Assembly: GCF_012396555.1 (NCBI RefSeq) | Contig: NZ_JAAXPS010000005.1 | Span: forward strand, 1-64,000 | DNA from: Facklamia miroungae | GTDB lineage: Bacteria > Bacillota > Bacilli > Lactobacillales > Aerococcaceae | Reading direction: 5' to 3' | DNA length: 64,000 nucleotides | Shown here: one piece after another, positions 26,623 through 35,139 of the stretch | How the letters are laid out: every line of letters starts with the position of its first letter | How positions within the stretch are numbered: the first letter of the stretch is position 1 | The notes under the pieces: generated by a model | The model's input: only the letters and a program-made list of their open reading frames with translations | Told to the model about the DNA's origin: nothing | Databases searched by the model: none | Translations under genes and position numbers: made by a program

Positions 26623-27993
26623 ATGACAAATAACTTTAAAAAAAACCAGCTTTTACAGGCAAAGGTTGAAGACTTAACCCACGAAGGAATGGGTGTTGCT
26701 AAAATAGAAGGCTTTCCTTTCTTTATTGAAGGCGTTCTTCCCCAGGAAGAAATTGAATTTAAAGTAATAAAAACAGGCAAGACCTATGGTTTTGGCAAAT
26801 TCGTTCAAATAATAAAATCGAGCCCTGATCGCGTAGAAATGATGGATGATCTCGGACGACAAACAGGGACACTGACTTTACAGCATTTATCTTATCCAGC
26901 GCAATTAGCTTTCAAACAAAAAGTAGTTAAAGATGCCTTCGAGCGGATTGGACACTTCAAAGACCTAACAATTCAACCTACTTTGGGCATGGAAGAGCCT
27001 TGGGGCTATCGAAACAAGGCACAGATTCCGGTTCGAATGGTCAAGGGTCAACTTGAAACGGGATTCTACCGTAAAAATAGCCATGATCTAATCCCTGTTG
27101 AAGACTACCATATTCAAGATCCAGCTATTGATCAAGCGATCTTAATTGTTCGTGATCTTTTGCGAAAATATCACATTTCAGCTTATGACGAACGATCCCA
27201 TAAAGGGTGTATCCGCCATTTAATCATCAGAAAAGGTCATTATAGTGATCAACTTATGGTGATCCTTGTGACTCGAGCGAAGAAAATTCCTCAAATCGAA
27301 GATTTGATACAAGAAATGATTGATAAAATTCCTCATCTCGTATCGATTATTCAAAATATTAACCCCGCTAAAACAAATGTTATTATGGGTAAAGAAACTT
27401 ATTGCTTATGGGGTCAAGAATATTTTGAAGACCAGATGCTAGATATGACTTTCAGGATTTCACCACAGTCTTTCTATCAGATTAATACCAGTCAGGCTGA
27501 GCGTTTATATCAATTAGCAATTGAAGCAGCAGATTTCGATGGCAGTGAGACCGTTTTGGATGCTTATTGTGGGATCGGGACTCTATCGTTAGCAATCGCC
27601 AAGCATGTTAAAAGTGTCTATGCTATGGAGCTAGTAGTAGAGGCAGTGAAAATGGCTGAGCAAAACGCAGAGATTAATCAAATTAATAATGTGCATTTTG
27701 AAGCGGGATCGGCAGAAGACTGGTTAGCAAGATGGAACCAAGAAGAGATTCACTTTGATGTGGTGACAGTTGATCCGCCTCGTAAAGGGTTAGATGGTCA
27801 TTTTATCGATAACTTAATGACTCAAGATCCAGTTAAAATTGTCTATATTTCCTGTAATCCGTCTACTCAAGCACGTGATTGTCAATTACTCGCTCAAGCG
27901 GGCTATCAAATTGAAAGTATTCAGCCTGTAGATCTTTTCCCATTTACCAATCATGTGGAGACCATAGCGTTGATACAAAGAGTGAAACCGTAA
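26623..27993 (+). CDS. rlmCD: 23S rRNA (uracil-5-)-methyltransferase with replaced 3' end
   Basis: SAM-dependent enzyme that makes 5-methyluridine in 23S rRNA (family: RlmD/RumA; RlmCD in Gram-positives). The start at 26623 has AGAGGAG six bases upstream; an earlier in-frame ATG at 26581 lacks one. It has an N-terminal TRAM domain (about 7-65), then the methyltransferase with DAYCGIGTLSLAIA as the SAM loop, VDPPRKGL, and the catalytic Cys in YISCNPSTQARD. The last ten residues (TIALIQRVKP) come from an inserted element: the 11-bp core CATGTGGAGAC at 27952 is repeated at 35491, where the frame continues as HVETVAMLSKKKVKLIK followed by a terminator. The enzyme should stay active because the changed tail lies after the conserved HVET. 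Confidence 0.93.
   Translation: MTNNFKKNQLLQAKVEDLTHEGMGVAKIEGFPFFIEGVLPQEEIEFKVIKTGKTYGFGKFVQIIKSSPDRVEMMDDLGRQTGTLTLQHLSYPAQLAFKQKVVKDAFERIGHFKDLTIQPTLGMEEPWGYRNKAQIPVRMVKGQLETGFYRKNSHDLIPVEDYHIQDPAIDQAILIVRDLLRKYHISAYDERSHKGCIRHLIIRKGHYSDQLMVILVTRAKKIPQIEDLIQEMIDKIPHLVSIIQNINPAKTNVIMGKETYCLWGQEYFEDQMLDMTFRISPQSFYQINTSQAERLYQLAIEAADFDGSETVLDAYCGIGTLSLAIAKHVKSVYAMELVVEAVKMAEQNAEINQINNVHFEAGSAEDWLARWNQEEIHFDVVTVDPPRKGLDGHFIDNLMTQDPVKIVYISCNPSTQARDCQLLAQAGYQIESIQPVDLFPFTNHVETIALIQRVKP
27952..27962 (+). repeat. left attachment-site core (attL)
   Basis: CATGTGGAGAC encodes HVET in frame with rlmCD and is an exact direct repeat of 35491-35501. Confidence 0.85.
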
Positions 27994-27995
27994 AA

Positions 27996-28151
27996 ATCCT
28001 GCATTTTAAGCAGTTTTACAAGCATTTTGTCTTTGTGGAAGATGGTGAAGGAGGACGAAAAAAAGTCCTGAAAAATTATATTGATGTAAATGTTTGTATT
28101 GATATGGTGTGTGGAGATACAAAGAAGGCTTTAGAAAGTGAGGACTACTAA
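27996..28151 (+). pseudogene. 3' fragment of an element gene
   Basis: The frame ending at the TAA at 28149 is open back into the element boundary and reads LHFKQFYKHFVFVEDGEGG and then a segment ending DTKKALESEDY. It has no credible start or ribosome-binding site and directly precedes the CD1845-like gene, so it looks like the tail of a gene whose front was lost at the element's left end. Family not recognised. Confidence 0.45.
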
Positions 28152-28445
28152 ATGAGATGGATATTAAAAATAATCTTATTTCCAATTAGTTTACTGTTAA
28201 GTATCCTCACTGCTTTTCTAACATTTTTACTTGCCATAGGAATGACAATACTGTATTTGCTAATGCTTATGTGAGTAGTTGTTGGGGTTGTATCATTGTT
28301 TCAAAAAGATTTTTCAATAGGCATAGAAGCATTGATATTAGGATTCTTGTTAAGCCCATACGGAATACCGATGGTTGGAGCAGCAGTTATAGCTTTTTTA
28401 CAAGGTATCAATGAAGCAATAAAATCAATTTTAAAAATTTCATAA
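28152..28445 (+). pseudogene. CD1845-family membrane protein, nonsense-mutated
   Basis: From the ATG at 28152 the product is a hydrophobic protein (RWILKIILFPISLLLSILTA) resembling the CD1845-type small membrane proteins of clostridial conjugative transposons. A TGA at 28272-28274, codon 41, interrupts it, yet the same frame stays open to 28445 and encodes FSIGIEALILGFLLSPYGI and an ending typical of the family. One base change (probably TGG to TGA) therefore explains the break. TGA is an ordinary stop elsewhere in the window, so recoding is unlikely. Confidence 0.7.
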
Positions 28446-28523
28446 AAATGGTTACCAAAGGCGATAGAAGAAAAAACTATCGTCTTTTTCTTTGCAAATT
28501 TTTAAGTAGGGAGGTGATTTTAT

Positions 28524-29293
28524 ATGGACTTTGACTATTTCTATAATCGTGAAGCAGAACGATTTAATTTTTTGAAAGTGCCTGATGTATTGGTGGACGG
28601 AGAAGAATTTAAAGGACTGTCTGCCGAAGCAATTATCCTTTATTCCATGCTTTTGAAACGAACAGGAATGTCATTTAAGAATAACTGGGTGGATAAGGAA
28701 GGTAGAGTATTTATCTATTTCACAGTCGAAGAAATTATGAAAAGAAGAAATATTTCAAAGCCTACTGCCATAAAAACATTAGATGAGTTAGACAGTAAAA
28801 AAGGAATAGGACTAATTGAAAGAGTAAGGCTTGGACTTGGTAAGCCGAATGTCATTTATGTCAAAGATTTTATGAGTGTATTAGCGGTAAAAGAAAATAA
28901 CTTCAAGAAGTCAAAAAACTTAACTTCAGAAGTAAAGATTTTAACTTCAGAAGTAAAGAAAATGAACTTCAGGAAGTTAAAAATGTTGACTCTAACTATA
29001 TAGATAATAATAAGAGTGAGTATAGTAAGAGAGAGTATAGTTTTGGAGAAATCGGACTTGGTACATTTCAAAATGTCTTTTTAAAGGACGAAGATATAGC
29101 AGACTTGCAGATTAAAATGAACTCACAGCTTGATAACTATATCGAAAGATTATCAGCCTATATCAAGAGTACCGGAAAGACATATAAAGACCATAAAGCA
29201 ACAATCCTTTCTTGGTTTTATAAAGATCAAGGAAGTAAGAAAACATCCATTATCCCTACATGGGAAGATTATGATAAGGGAGAACACCTATGA
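28524..29293 (+). pseudogene. repA: replication initiator protein A (RepA_N type), frameshifted
   Basis: The N-terminal part (DFDYFYNREAERFNFLKVP, then SAEAIILYSMLLKRTGMSF) is the RepA_N winged-helix domain carried by plasmids and conjugative elements. The frame ends early at 29003 after a run of similar EVK repeats. A different frame picks up at about 28964 with ELQEVKNVDSNYIDNNKSEY and continues through a DnaD-like C-terminal domain to the TGA at 29293. Adding a single base near 28971, at the repeated ACTTCAGAAGTAAAG-type motif, restores one continuous protein of about 256 residues. GGGAGG precedes the start. So this is one broken gene and not two. Confidence 0.8.
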
Positions 29294-29436
29294 TAAAAGA
29301 ATTAGAAAAAGTGATGATAGAGAATGTAGAGTATTCCTATTATCCTGAAACAGAGTATATCGTCCTTATAGATTACGCTGGTGGAATTTACACGCTTTGC
29401 AATTTGATTGATATTGTTTGTAGCGTTGGAAAGTAA
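29290..29436 (+). pseudogene. 5' fragment of an element gene fused to mobC antisense DNA
   Basis: The ATG overlaps the repA stop (ATGA), a typical operon overlap. The first 24 or so codons (MIKELEKVMIENVEYSYYPET) look like a genuine element protein; from about 29356 on the bases are the reverse strand of mobC, so the remaining codons to 29436 are chance. It marks a rearrangement point inside the element. Confidence 0.5.
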
Positions 29437-29616
29437 ACCTTGTAAATCTCTAAAAGGTTCTAAATCCACTTGATAAATTTCTTTTTCTAAAACGCATTTA
29501 CGGATGAAATGGCTCATATTTCTGCATTTCGCAAGTTTTCTTTTCTCCTCAAAAAGAGCCTTTTCTTCTTTGGTTAATTTAATTTCAAGTCTTTCATTTC
29601 GTATTCTGTTTGCCAT
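29302..29616 (-). pseudogene. mobC: mobilization protein MobC, 3'-truncated
   Basis: Reads as a MobC/relaxosome accessory protein: a basic ribbon-helix-helix-like N-terminus (RNERLEIKLTKEEKALFEEK), CRNMSHFIRKCVLEKE and NATNNINQIAKRVN. Family resemblance stops after VIYKDDI (about residue 87, base 29356); the last 17 codons are foreign because the gene meets the repA-side fragment there. GAAAGGAG lies before the ATG at 29616. Its usual partner, the relaxase, should follow it and is missing. Upstream are inverted repeats typical of an origin of transfer. Confidence 0.72.
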
Positions 29617-29639
29617 AAGTTATTTCTCCTTTCGATGTA

Positions 29640-29790
29640 TTTTGGGGTCTTAGGGTTCTCCCTAACAAGCTAAAAATTGATAAAAAAAGAAGCAGATCCC
29701 AAAGGGCTGCTTCATCAATTTTTCCGTAAGTGTCCGTACACTTACTGTGCTTGCTACAAAAGAATGAATTAGATAGCAAGCATTAAGCGG
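29640..29790. other. putative origin of transfer (oriT) region
   Basis: Directly upstream of mobC are several inverted repeats: TTAGGG/CCCTAA (29650-29665), GTAAGTGT/ACACTTAC with loop CCGT (29726-29745) and GCTTGCTA/TAGCAAGC (29749-29781). A nested hairpin at 29672-29723 with a T-run could also act as a terminator. This dense arrangement beside mobC is how oriT sites of mobilizable elements look; the nick site is not identified. Confidence 0.5.
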
Positions 29791-29837
29791 GTTTTGAATT
29801 TTATAGGTATATTATACCACAATTATTGAAGTTTTTT

Positions 29838-29867
29838 TTGAAAGAATAGCGATTTTTATAGTATAAT
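29838..29867 (+). promoter_or_regulatory. promoter of XRE regulator
   Basis: TTGAAA and TATAAT with an 18-base spacer, 46 bases before the start codon. Confidence 0.6.
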
Positions 29868-29912
29868 AAATTATCTTATTTGTTAAATAATAGATAATAA
29901 AAGGAGTTCATT

Positions 29913-30146
29913 GTGCTAAAGAATAATATAGAACTTGATGTAAAAACAAAGTGTATTGAAGCAGGAATTACACAGGTAAAGTTAGCTCAGAAAATTAAAA
30001 CATCTGCTCCATATGTAAACCGAGTTATTCGTAGTAAAGAATCCATTATTAATAATACATTTATAAAAATGATGGAAACTTTAGGCTATGATGTAGAATT
30101 AAGATATATAAAGCGTGGTGAATACGATTGTAGTAAAAATGATTGA
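29913..30146 (+). CDS. XRE-type helix-turn-helix regulator
   Basis: DNA-binding protein of 77 residues with a lambda-repressor-like fold: GITQVKLAQKIKTSAPYVNR is the helix-turn-helix, and the second half (FIKMMETLGYDVELRYIKR) is the common short-XRE ending. The start is GTG with AAGGAG six bases upstream and a good promoter. It directly precedes the two-component system, from which it is separated by 24 bases, so it may help control that cargo operon or be a leftover element regulator. No toxin partner is visible. Confidence 0.75.
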   Translation: MLKNNIELDVKTKCIEAGITQVKLAQKIKTSAPYVNRVIRSKESIINNTFIKMMETLGYDVELRYIKRGEYDCSKND

Positions 30147-30170
30147 ATAGTTTATAGGGAGATAGTTGCT

Positions 30171-30824
30171 ATGAAAAAAATATATATTATCGAAGATGAT
30201 AAATCAATAAATCATGGGATAGAACTTACACTTGGAAAAGAAAAGTATGAGTTTAGAAATTTTTATAATTTATCGGATGTTAGGGATATAAATGATGCGG
30301 ATCTTTTTATATTAGATATAAATCTCCCGGATGGGAATGGATTGGATTTTCTTAAAGTGATTAGAAAACATTCGCAAAAACCAGTGCTAATCTTGACTGC
30401 AAATGATACGGAAATTGCAGAAGTAGAAGGTCTTCAGTTCGGTGCGGATGATTATGTAACCAAGCCATTTTCTCTTATGGCATTAAGGCTACGAATAGAA
30501 AAACTTTTATCTAGAAATGCAGAAAAGACTTCATATAGTAAATATGGATTAGATTTAAACTTTGATTCTTTTGTTTTTAAAAGCAATGGCATTGAATTTG
30601 AACTTAGTAAAACTGAGATTAGATTACTGAAATATTTGGTTGAAAATGAAGGTGTTATTTTATCTAGGGAAAAGTTAATTGATTATGTGTGGCAGAATCA
30701 GATGTTTGTTGATGAAAATGCTCTTTCTGTAGCAGTGAAAAGACTTCGTGATAAGATTGAAAATGGGGAAGTAAAACTTATACACACTATTTATGGAATA
30801 GGATATGTTTTCAGAATGGAGTAG
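30171..30824 (+). CDS. OmpR-family response regulator (cargo two-component system)
   Basis: Response regulator of 217 residues: a receiver domain with acidic pocket IIEDD, phospho-acceptor Asp in LFILDINLPDGNG (about residue 49), LTANDT and the Lys of YVTKPF, then an OmpR/PhoB winged helix (RLLKYLVENEGVILSREKL; IHTIYGIGYVFRM). AGGGAG precedes the ATG. The kinase gene begins at the base after its stop. The operon with a MacB/FtsX-type ABC exporter downstream resembles the peptide-sensing modules of Firmicutes (Bce/Vnc type), so it probably controls that exporter. Confidence 0.9.
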   Translation: MKKIYIIEDDKSINHGIELTLGKEKYEFRNFYNLSDVRDINDADLFILDINLPDGNGLDFLKVIRKHSQKPVLILTANDTEIAEVEGLQFGADDYVTKPFSLMALRLRIEKLLSRNAEKTSYSKYGLDLNFDSFVFKSNGIEFELSKTEIRLLKYLVENEGVILSREKLIDYVWQNQMFVDENALSVAVKRLRDKIENGEVKLIHTIYGIGYVFRME

Positions 30825-31679
30825 ATGATGTTTAGAAAAAATGAATTTATAGTTCTAAATGAAATGCTTGATTTAGCAATAAATGGTGAGTTTGAGGAAA
30901 AACTTTTTGATGAAACAGAACTATCAAAATTTCAAACCAAGTTCATGCGTTATCTTACAAATTCATCTATGTCAGAAAAGAAAATTAGTGAAGAAAAGAA
31001 TAAGCTAAAACAATTGATTACAGATATATCTCATCAAACTAAGACACCATTAACAAATATTGTCATGTATTCTGAGTTGCTATGTGAAATTGTAGAGGAT
31101 TCAAAAATAAAAGATTATGCTAGTGAAATTAGTTTGCATAGTAAAAAGTTAGAAGAACTTATAAATGCTTTAACAAAGATGTCAAGGCTTGAGGGTGGAA
31201 TATTTCAATTTAAAGAAAGTGATGTTTCACTTGCTCAGATAATTACAAGTGTAGTGAATCAAGCTTATTCAAAAGCTTCTTGCAAGAATATAAAAATAGA
31301 CATTGAAGTTGATTCAGATACTATGGTAAAAGTTGATGAAAAATGGATGGTAGAAGCAATATTTAATATTTTAGACAATGCGATTAAGTATTCTGAAGAT
31401 AATACTAGGATAAAGATTAAAACATTTTGTTATGAAATGTTTTGTGGAATAAGTATTATGGATCAAGGTTTAGGAATATCAGAATATGAAATACCAAAGA
31501 TTTTTTCTAGATTCTATAGAGGGACTCTTGTGGGCAGTACAGAAGGAATTGGTGTTGGATTGTTCCTTTCACGAAATATTATTGAAAGGCATGGCGGATA
31601 TATTAAAGTTAAATCTAAAGTAGGAGTTGGCAGTACTTTTAGTATTTATTTTCCAATTCTTTCAAAAGTGAAAGATTGA
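30825..31679 (+). CDS. soluble sensor histidine kinase
   Basis: Histidine kinase of 284 residues with no transmembrane helix or extracellular sensor. The N-terminal 60 residues are charged and helical; then come the H-box ITDISHQTKTPLTNI with the phospho-accepting His, and the ATPase domain with N-box ILDNAIKYS, DQGLGIS, FYRG and GVGLFLSRNI. The start follows the regulator's stop directly. Lack of a membrane sensor fits kinases that sense through a partner transporter, as known for Bce-type systems, although those kinases usually keep two membrane helices. A terminator hairpin follows before the ABC genes. Confidence 0.85.
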   Translation: MMFRKNEFIVLNEMLDLAINGEFEEKLFDETELSKFQTKFMRYLTNSSMSEKKISEEKNKLKQLITDISHQTKTPLTNIVMYSELLCEIVEDSKIKDYASEISLHSKKLEELINALTKMSRLEGGIFQFKESDVSLAQIITSVVNQAYSKASCKNIKIDIEVDSDTMVKVDEKWMVEAIFNILDNAIKYSEDNTRIKIKTFCYEMFCGISIMDQGLGISEYEIPKIFSRFYRGTLVGSTEGIGVGLFLSRNIIERHGGYIKVKSKVGVGSTFSIYFPILSKVKD

Positions 31680-31707
31680 TGAAATAATATGGAAAGAATA
31701 AAGAGTC

Positions 31708-31743
31708 ATGCTAAGTGTATATAGATATGCTTAGCATTTTTTT
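31708..31743 (+). terminator. terminator/attenuator between kinase and ABC genes
   Basis: ATGCTAAG (31708-31715) pairs with CTTAGCAT (31730-31737), followed by a run of T. It separates the regulatory genes from the exporter genes; I see no clear promoter after it, so partial read-through may set the ratio. Confidence 0.75.
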
Positions 31744-31758
31744 CATGGAGGGATAAAT

Positions 31759-32445
31759 ATGGAAGTTCTAAAAACAAAATCATTAAAAAAATACTATAAC
31801 CAATCCAAAGTGGTTGTAAAAGCTATTGATGGAGTGGATATTTCAATATCTTATGGAGAGTTTGTCGCTATAGTTGGTTCCAGTGGCAGTGGCAAGTCAA
31901 CTTTGCTCAATATGCTTGGAGGATTGGATAGACCAACGGATGGAACTGTACTAGTTGATGGAAAGGATATATTTTCATTTAAGGAGGAAGAGTTAACTAT
32001 ATTTAGACGAAGAAAAATAGGATTCATTTTCCAGGCATATAATCTTGTGCCGGTACTTAATGTATATGAAAATATTGTTCTTCCTATAGAACTTGATGGT
32101 AATGATGTGGATGAAGCGTATGTAGATTCTATTATTACCTCTTTAGGGCTAAAGGAAAAAATAAATAGTATGCCTAATCAATTATCAGGAGGTCAGCAAC
32201 AAAGGGTCGCAATTGCCAGAGCACTTGCCACTAAACCATCCATTATACTAGCTGACGAACCAACAGGAAATTTAGACTCAAAAACAAGCCAAGATGTTGT
32301 TGGACTTTTGAAAGTTACAGGAGAAAAATTTAATCAAACAATAGTTATGATTACTCATAATGAGGAAATTGCTCAGACAGCAGATCGCATTATAAGAATA
32401 GAAGACGGTCGCATAGTTTCAAAGGGCGGTGGTCTTGATGCGTAA
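31759..32445 (+). CDS. ABC transporter ATPase (MacB/LolD type)
   Basis: ATP-binding subunit of 228 residues: Walker A GSSGSGKST near residue 37, Q-loop FIFQAYNLVPVLNVYENI, signature LSGGQQQR, Walker B IILADEPTGNLD and H-loop MITHNEE. The EPTGNLD form and length place it with the MacB/LolD/BceA group that partners FtsX-type permeases in peptide export or resistance. GGAGG lies before the ATG. The permease start overlaps its last codons, so the two are translationally coupled. Confidence 0.92.
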   Translation: MEVLKTKSLKKYYNQSKVVVKAIDGVDISISYGEFVAIVGSSGSGKSTLLNMLGGLDRPTDGTVLVDGKDIFSFKEEELTIFRRRKIGFIFQAYNLVPVLNVYENIVLPIELDGNDVDEAYVDSIITSLGLKEKINSMPNQLSGGQQQRVAIARALATKPSIILADEPTGNLDSKTSQDVVGLLKVTGEKFNQTIVMITHNEEIAQTADRIIRIEDGRIVSKGGGLDA

Positions 32446-34948
32446 AATAAATAATCGAAAATGGATTTCTAACATAAGTAGAAAAAGCATGCAGGCTAAT
32501 AAGAAAAGGAATTTAATCCTAATCATTGCTATTTCACTCACAGCTTTTATGATGACAACAGTATTTACTGTTGCAGGTAGTATGATAAACGGTATGGAAA
32601 AAGCTACTATGTATCAAGTTGGAACTGATTTACATGCAGGCTTTAAATACTTAACACAAGAGCAATTTGATAAGCTATCTCAAGATAATAAAATAAACAA
32701 ACTCTGTTACAACATTATCGTAGGTAAATCAACTAATGAAGAACTGCAAGAAGATTATACTGAAATTAGATATTCAGACGAAATAAATGCAAAGCATTCA
32801 TTTTCATTCCCTGAAATTGGAGAGCTTCCCCAAAAGGAAAAAGAGATTGCGACTTGTATTAATGTACTTGATGACTTTGGACTTCCACATGAGATTGGTC
32901 AAAAAATTCATCTAAAAATGGATAATGGACTTGATACCTATGAAGGAGACTTTGTTGTCAGTGGAATTTGGAAAAAGCCGGCAGAAACACTAGCTAATCA
33001 AATCTTTGTATCTAAAGAATTTCAAGAAAAATTTTCTCCGGCTTGGAAAAATGAAGTGGATATGAAGAATTTTTTAAATGTTAATTCATACGCCGGTTCA
33101 ATTAATCCGGGATTTAATTTTAACAATTCTTTTAATATTAGCGGGAAGATGGATGCTTTAAAAACCAGACTTGATTTTGGAAAAGAAGTAAATGAAGGAG
33201 TTAACTGGGCATATGCTACATCATCAATAGATCCGACAAGTGTTGCTATTATGATTTTTTTACTGTTCATAATTGTGATTTCAGGATATCTGATTATAAG
33301 CAATATTTTTAATATCTCGATAACCAGAGATATTCATCATTATGGTTTGCTTAAGACCATTGGAACAACTAACAGGCAACTTAAAAAAATCATAATCAGA
33401 CAAGCGATTATGATTAGTACTATTGCGATACCTATCGGTCTTGTAAGTGGCTATTTGGCGTCGATGGTAATTATTCCATTAATTGTTAGTAATATGATTA
33501 GTATTCCTGTCAAGATGGAATTTAATATATGGTTTTTTCTAATAAGTGCCATATTTTCATGGATAACTGTCAGAATAAGCTGCGTAAGATCATGTAGAAT
33601 TGTTAAAAAAGTATCGCCTATTGAGGCTGTAAGGTATGTGGATTACTCAAATTCTATTAAGAAAAAAAATAAAAAAACTCATAAGATCAAACCTGTAACT
33701 ATGGCTTGGCAAAATATCGGACGGAATAAAAAGAAGACATTTTATGTAATTCTTTCCATGGCGTTGAGCATAATTTTGCTGAATATAACCATATCTCTTG
33801 TAGCAAGCTTTGATGAAGATAAATATATAAGTAGTTTTTCTAGCTCTGATTTTACTGTGGCGGACGCTTCTGTTTTTAACAAACATTCTATAGTAGCGAA
33901 TTATGAAGGGGTGAATCAAGATGATATTGAATATTGTAAAAAACTTGCAGGAATAGAGAAAATAGGTGCGATTTACATGTCGGCAGGACTTCATAAAGTA
34001 GATGATACAGTTTTGAATAGAGTGAAAAATTTTTATGAATCTATTAGAAGTGAAATTAATCCTGATGAGGCAAAAGATCTGGAAAGTCGTATTTTTGGTA
34101 ATCAAGAGATATACAGCAAAGTATACGGATTAGATCAAATGGTTTACGAGAATCTTGAAATGGATGCTGGAAATTTGGATTGGGGAAAATTTAAATCAGG
34201 GAAATATGCAGTTGTTTCTGCTCCAATTGAAGGTTCTGGAGATGATGCAGCTTTAGCATTTTATAAAATGGGAGAAAAAATTAGCGTGAAAATGCCTGAT
34301 GGTTCAGTAAAGTCATATGAGGTAATGGGAATTGGAAAAGTTCCTTATTCTATGGGACCGGGATATTCACAAACAATAGATGTTAATATTATGCTCCCAT
34401 CAACAGAATATTTATCTTACTCACAGAATAAAAAAGCGATGAAGCTTTTCGTAAATGTTGATGATTCGTATATAAATGTTGCAGAGGCATCGTTAATTGA
34501 ATACAGCGAAAAGACAAAACCACTTCTTGATTTTGAATCAAGAAATAAATATAAAGAGAGTTTTAATGAAATGAAAAGAATATTTCTATTGATTGGAAGT
34601 GCAATGAGTTTAATTCTTGCATTGATAGGAATTTTAAATTTCATAAACTTAACTTACACATCCATAAACGAAAGGAGTGGTGAACTTAAAACACTTCATG
34701 CGGTAGGGATGACTAATAAGCAGATAAAAAATATGCTTGCTACTGAAGGCGTGATGAGAATATTTTTTACATTCGTTGTGGTATTCACAATTGGAATAGG
34801 ATTAAACCATACTATAGTAAATATGATTGCTGGACAAATGATAATGTTTAAATATCAGTTTGTTGTATGGCCAGTGTTAGTAGCCATACCATTATTTTTG
34901 TTGATTGCATATATAGTACCCCAATTGTGTAAGTGGCAAAAAGTATAA
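32438..34948 (+). CDS. FtsX-type ABC permease, double-module
   Basis: Membrane subunit of 836 residues from the ATG at 32438, which overlaps the ATPase gene by 8 bases. An N-terminal helix, a large extracellular MacB_PCD-like domain, and three helices of an FtsX domain (from about residue 265) form the first module; a second helix, extracellular domain and FtsX domain (from about 705) repeat the plan. Such permeases act mechanically on lipids or peptides in the outer membrane leaflet rather than as classical channels. Context (two-component system upstream, mobile element) suggests resistance to a membrane-active peptide or export of a peptide; the substrate is not determinable. Confidence 0.87.
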   Translation: MRKINNRKWISNISRKSMQANKKRNLILIIAISLTAFMMTTVFTVAGSMINGMEKATMYQVGTDLHAGFKYLTQEQFDKLSQDNKINKLCYNIIVGKSTNEELQEDYTEIRYSDEINAKHSFSFPEIGELPQKEKEIATCINVLDDFGLPHEIGQKIHLKMDNGLDTYEGDFVVSGIWKKPAETLANQIFVSKEFQEKFSPAWKNEVDMKNFLNVNSYAGSINPGFNFNNSFNISGKMDALKTRLDFGKEVNEGVNWAYATSSIDPTSVAIMIFLLFIIVISGYLIISNIFNISITRDIHHYGLLKTIGTTNRQLKKIIIRQAIMISTIAIPIGLVSGYLASMVIIPLIVSNMISIPVKMEFNIWFFLISAIFSWITVRISCVRSCRIVKKVSPIEAVRYVDYSNSIKKKNKKTHKIKPVTMAWQNIGRNKKKTFYVILSMALSIILLNITISLVASFDEDKYISSFSSSDFTVADASVFNKHSIVANYEGVNQDDIEYCKKLAGIEKIGAIYMSAGLHKVDDTVLNRVKNFYESIRSEINPDEAKDLESRIFGNQEIYSKVYGLDQMVYENLEMDAGNLDWGKFKSGKYAVVSAPIEGSGDDAALAFYKMGEKISVKMPDGSVKSYEVMGIGKVPYSMGPGYSQTIDVNIMLPSTEYLSYSQNKKAMKLFVNVDDSYINVAEASLIEYSEKTKPLLDFESRNKYKESFNEMKRIFLLIGSAMSLILALIGILNFINLTYTSINERSGELKTLHAVGMTNKQIKNMLATEGVMRIFFTFVVVFTIGIGLNHTIVNMIAGQMIMFKYQFVVWPVLVAIPLFLLIAYIVPQLCKWQKV

Positions 34949-35114
34949 AAATTAAATTAAACTATATATTTAGTTAAAAGGATGTGGAGAAGAATGTCGA
35001 TATATTTATATACATTAAAAATAGATCAAGATATAATACACTCTCCTTTTTCCTGCGTTCTTAATACCTTTATGCCTTCTTAAATATTTAAATAATCAAT
35101 TAAATAGAATTAAA

Positions 35115-35137
35115 GGAAGATCAAGTTTCTTCCGTTT
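35115..35137 (+). terminator. possible terminator after ABC operon
   Basis: GGAAGA (35115-35120) pairs with TCTTCC (35128-35133), followed by GTTTT. The short stem makes it uncertain. The rest of 34949-35139 shows only a TATAAT at 35032-35037. Confidence 0.4.
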
Positions 35138-35139
35138 TC

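Noticed and set aside
28152-28445. TGA read as tryptophan (recoding)
   Set aside because: TGA ends intact genes in this window (for example mgtE and the Cys/His proteins around it), and the interrupted gene lies in a decaying element, so a nonsense mutation is simpler.
29594-29779. Minus-strand ORF over the oriT-like region
   Set aside because: It lies on inverted repeats upstream of mobC, lacks a ribosome-binding site and overlaps the mobC start.
30171-34948. Vancomycin-resistance (van) or VncRS/Vex locus
   Set aside because: There is no ligase, dehydrogenase or dipeptidase gene, the kinase lacks membrane segments and the exporter is a double-module FtsX permease; only general similarity of layout exists.
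34983-35084. Small ORF between the ABC permease and the leader switch
   Set aside because: No proper ribosome-binding site and no gene-like sequence (MWRRMSIYLYTL...); treated as chance.
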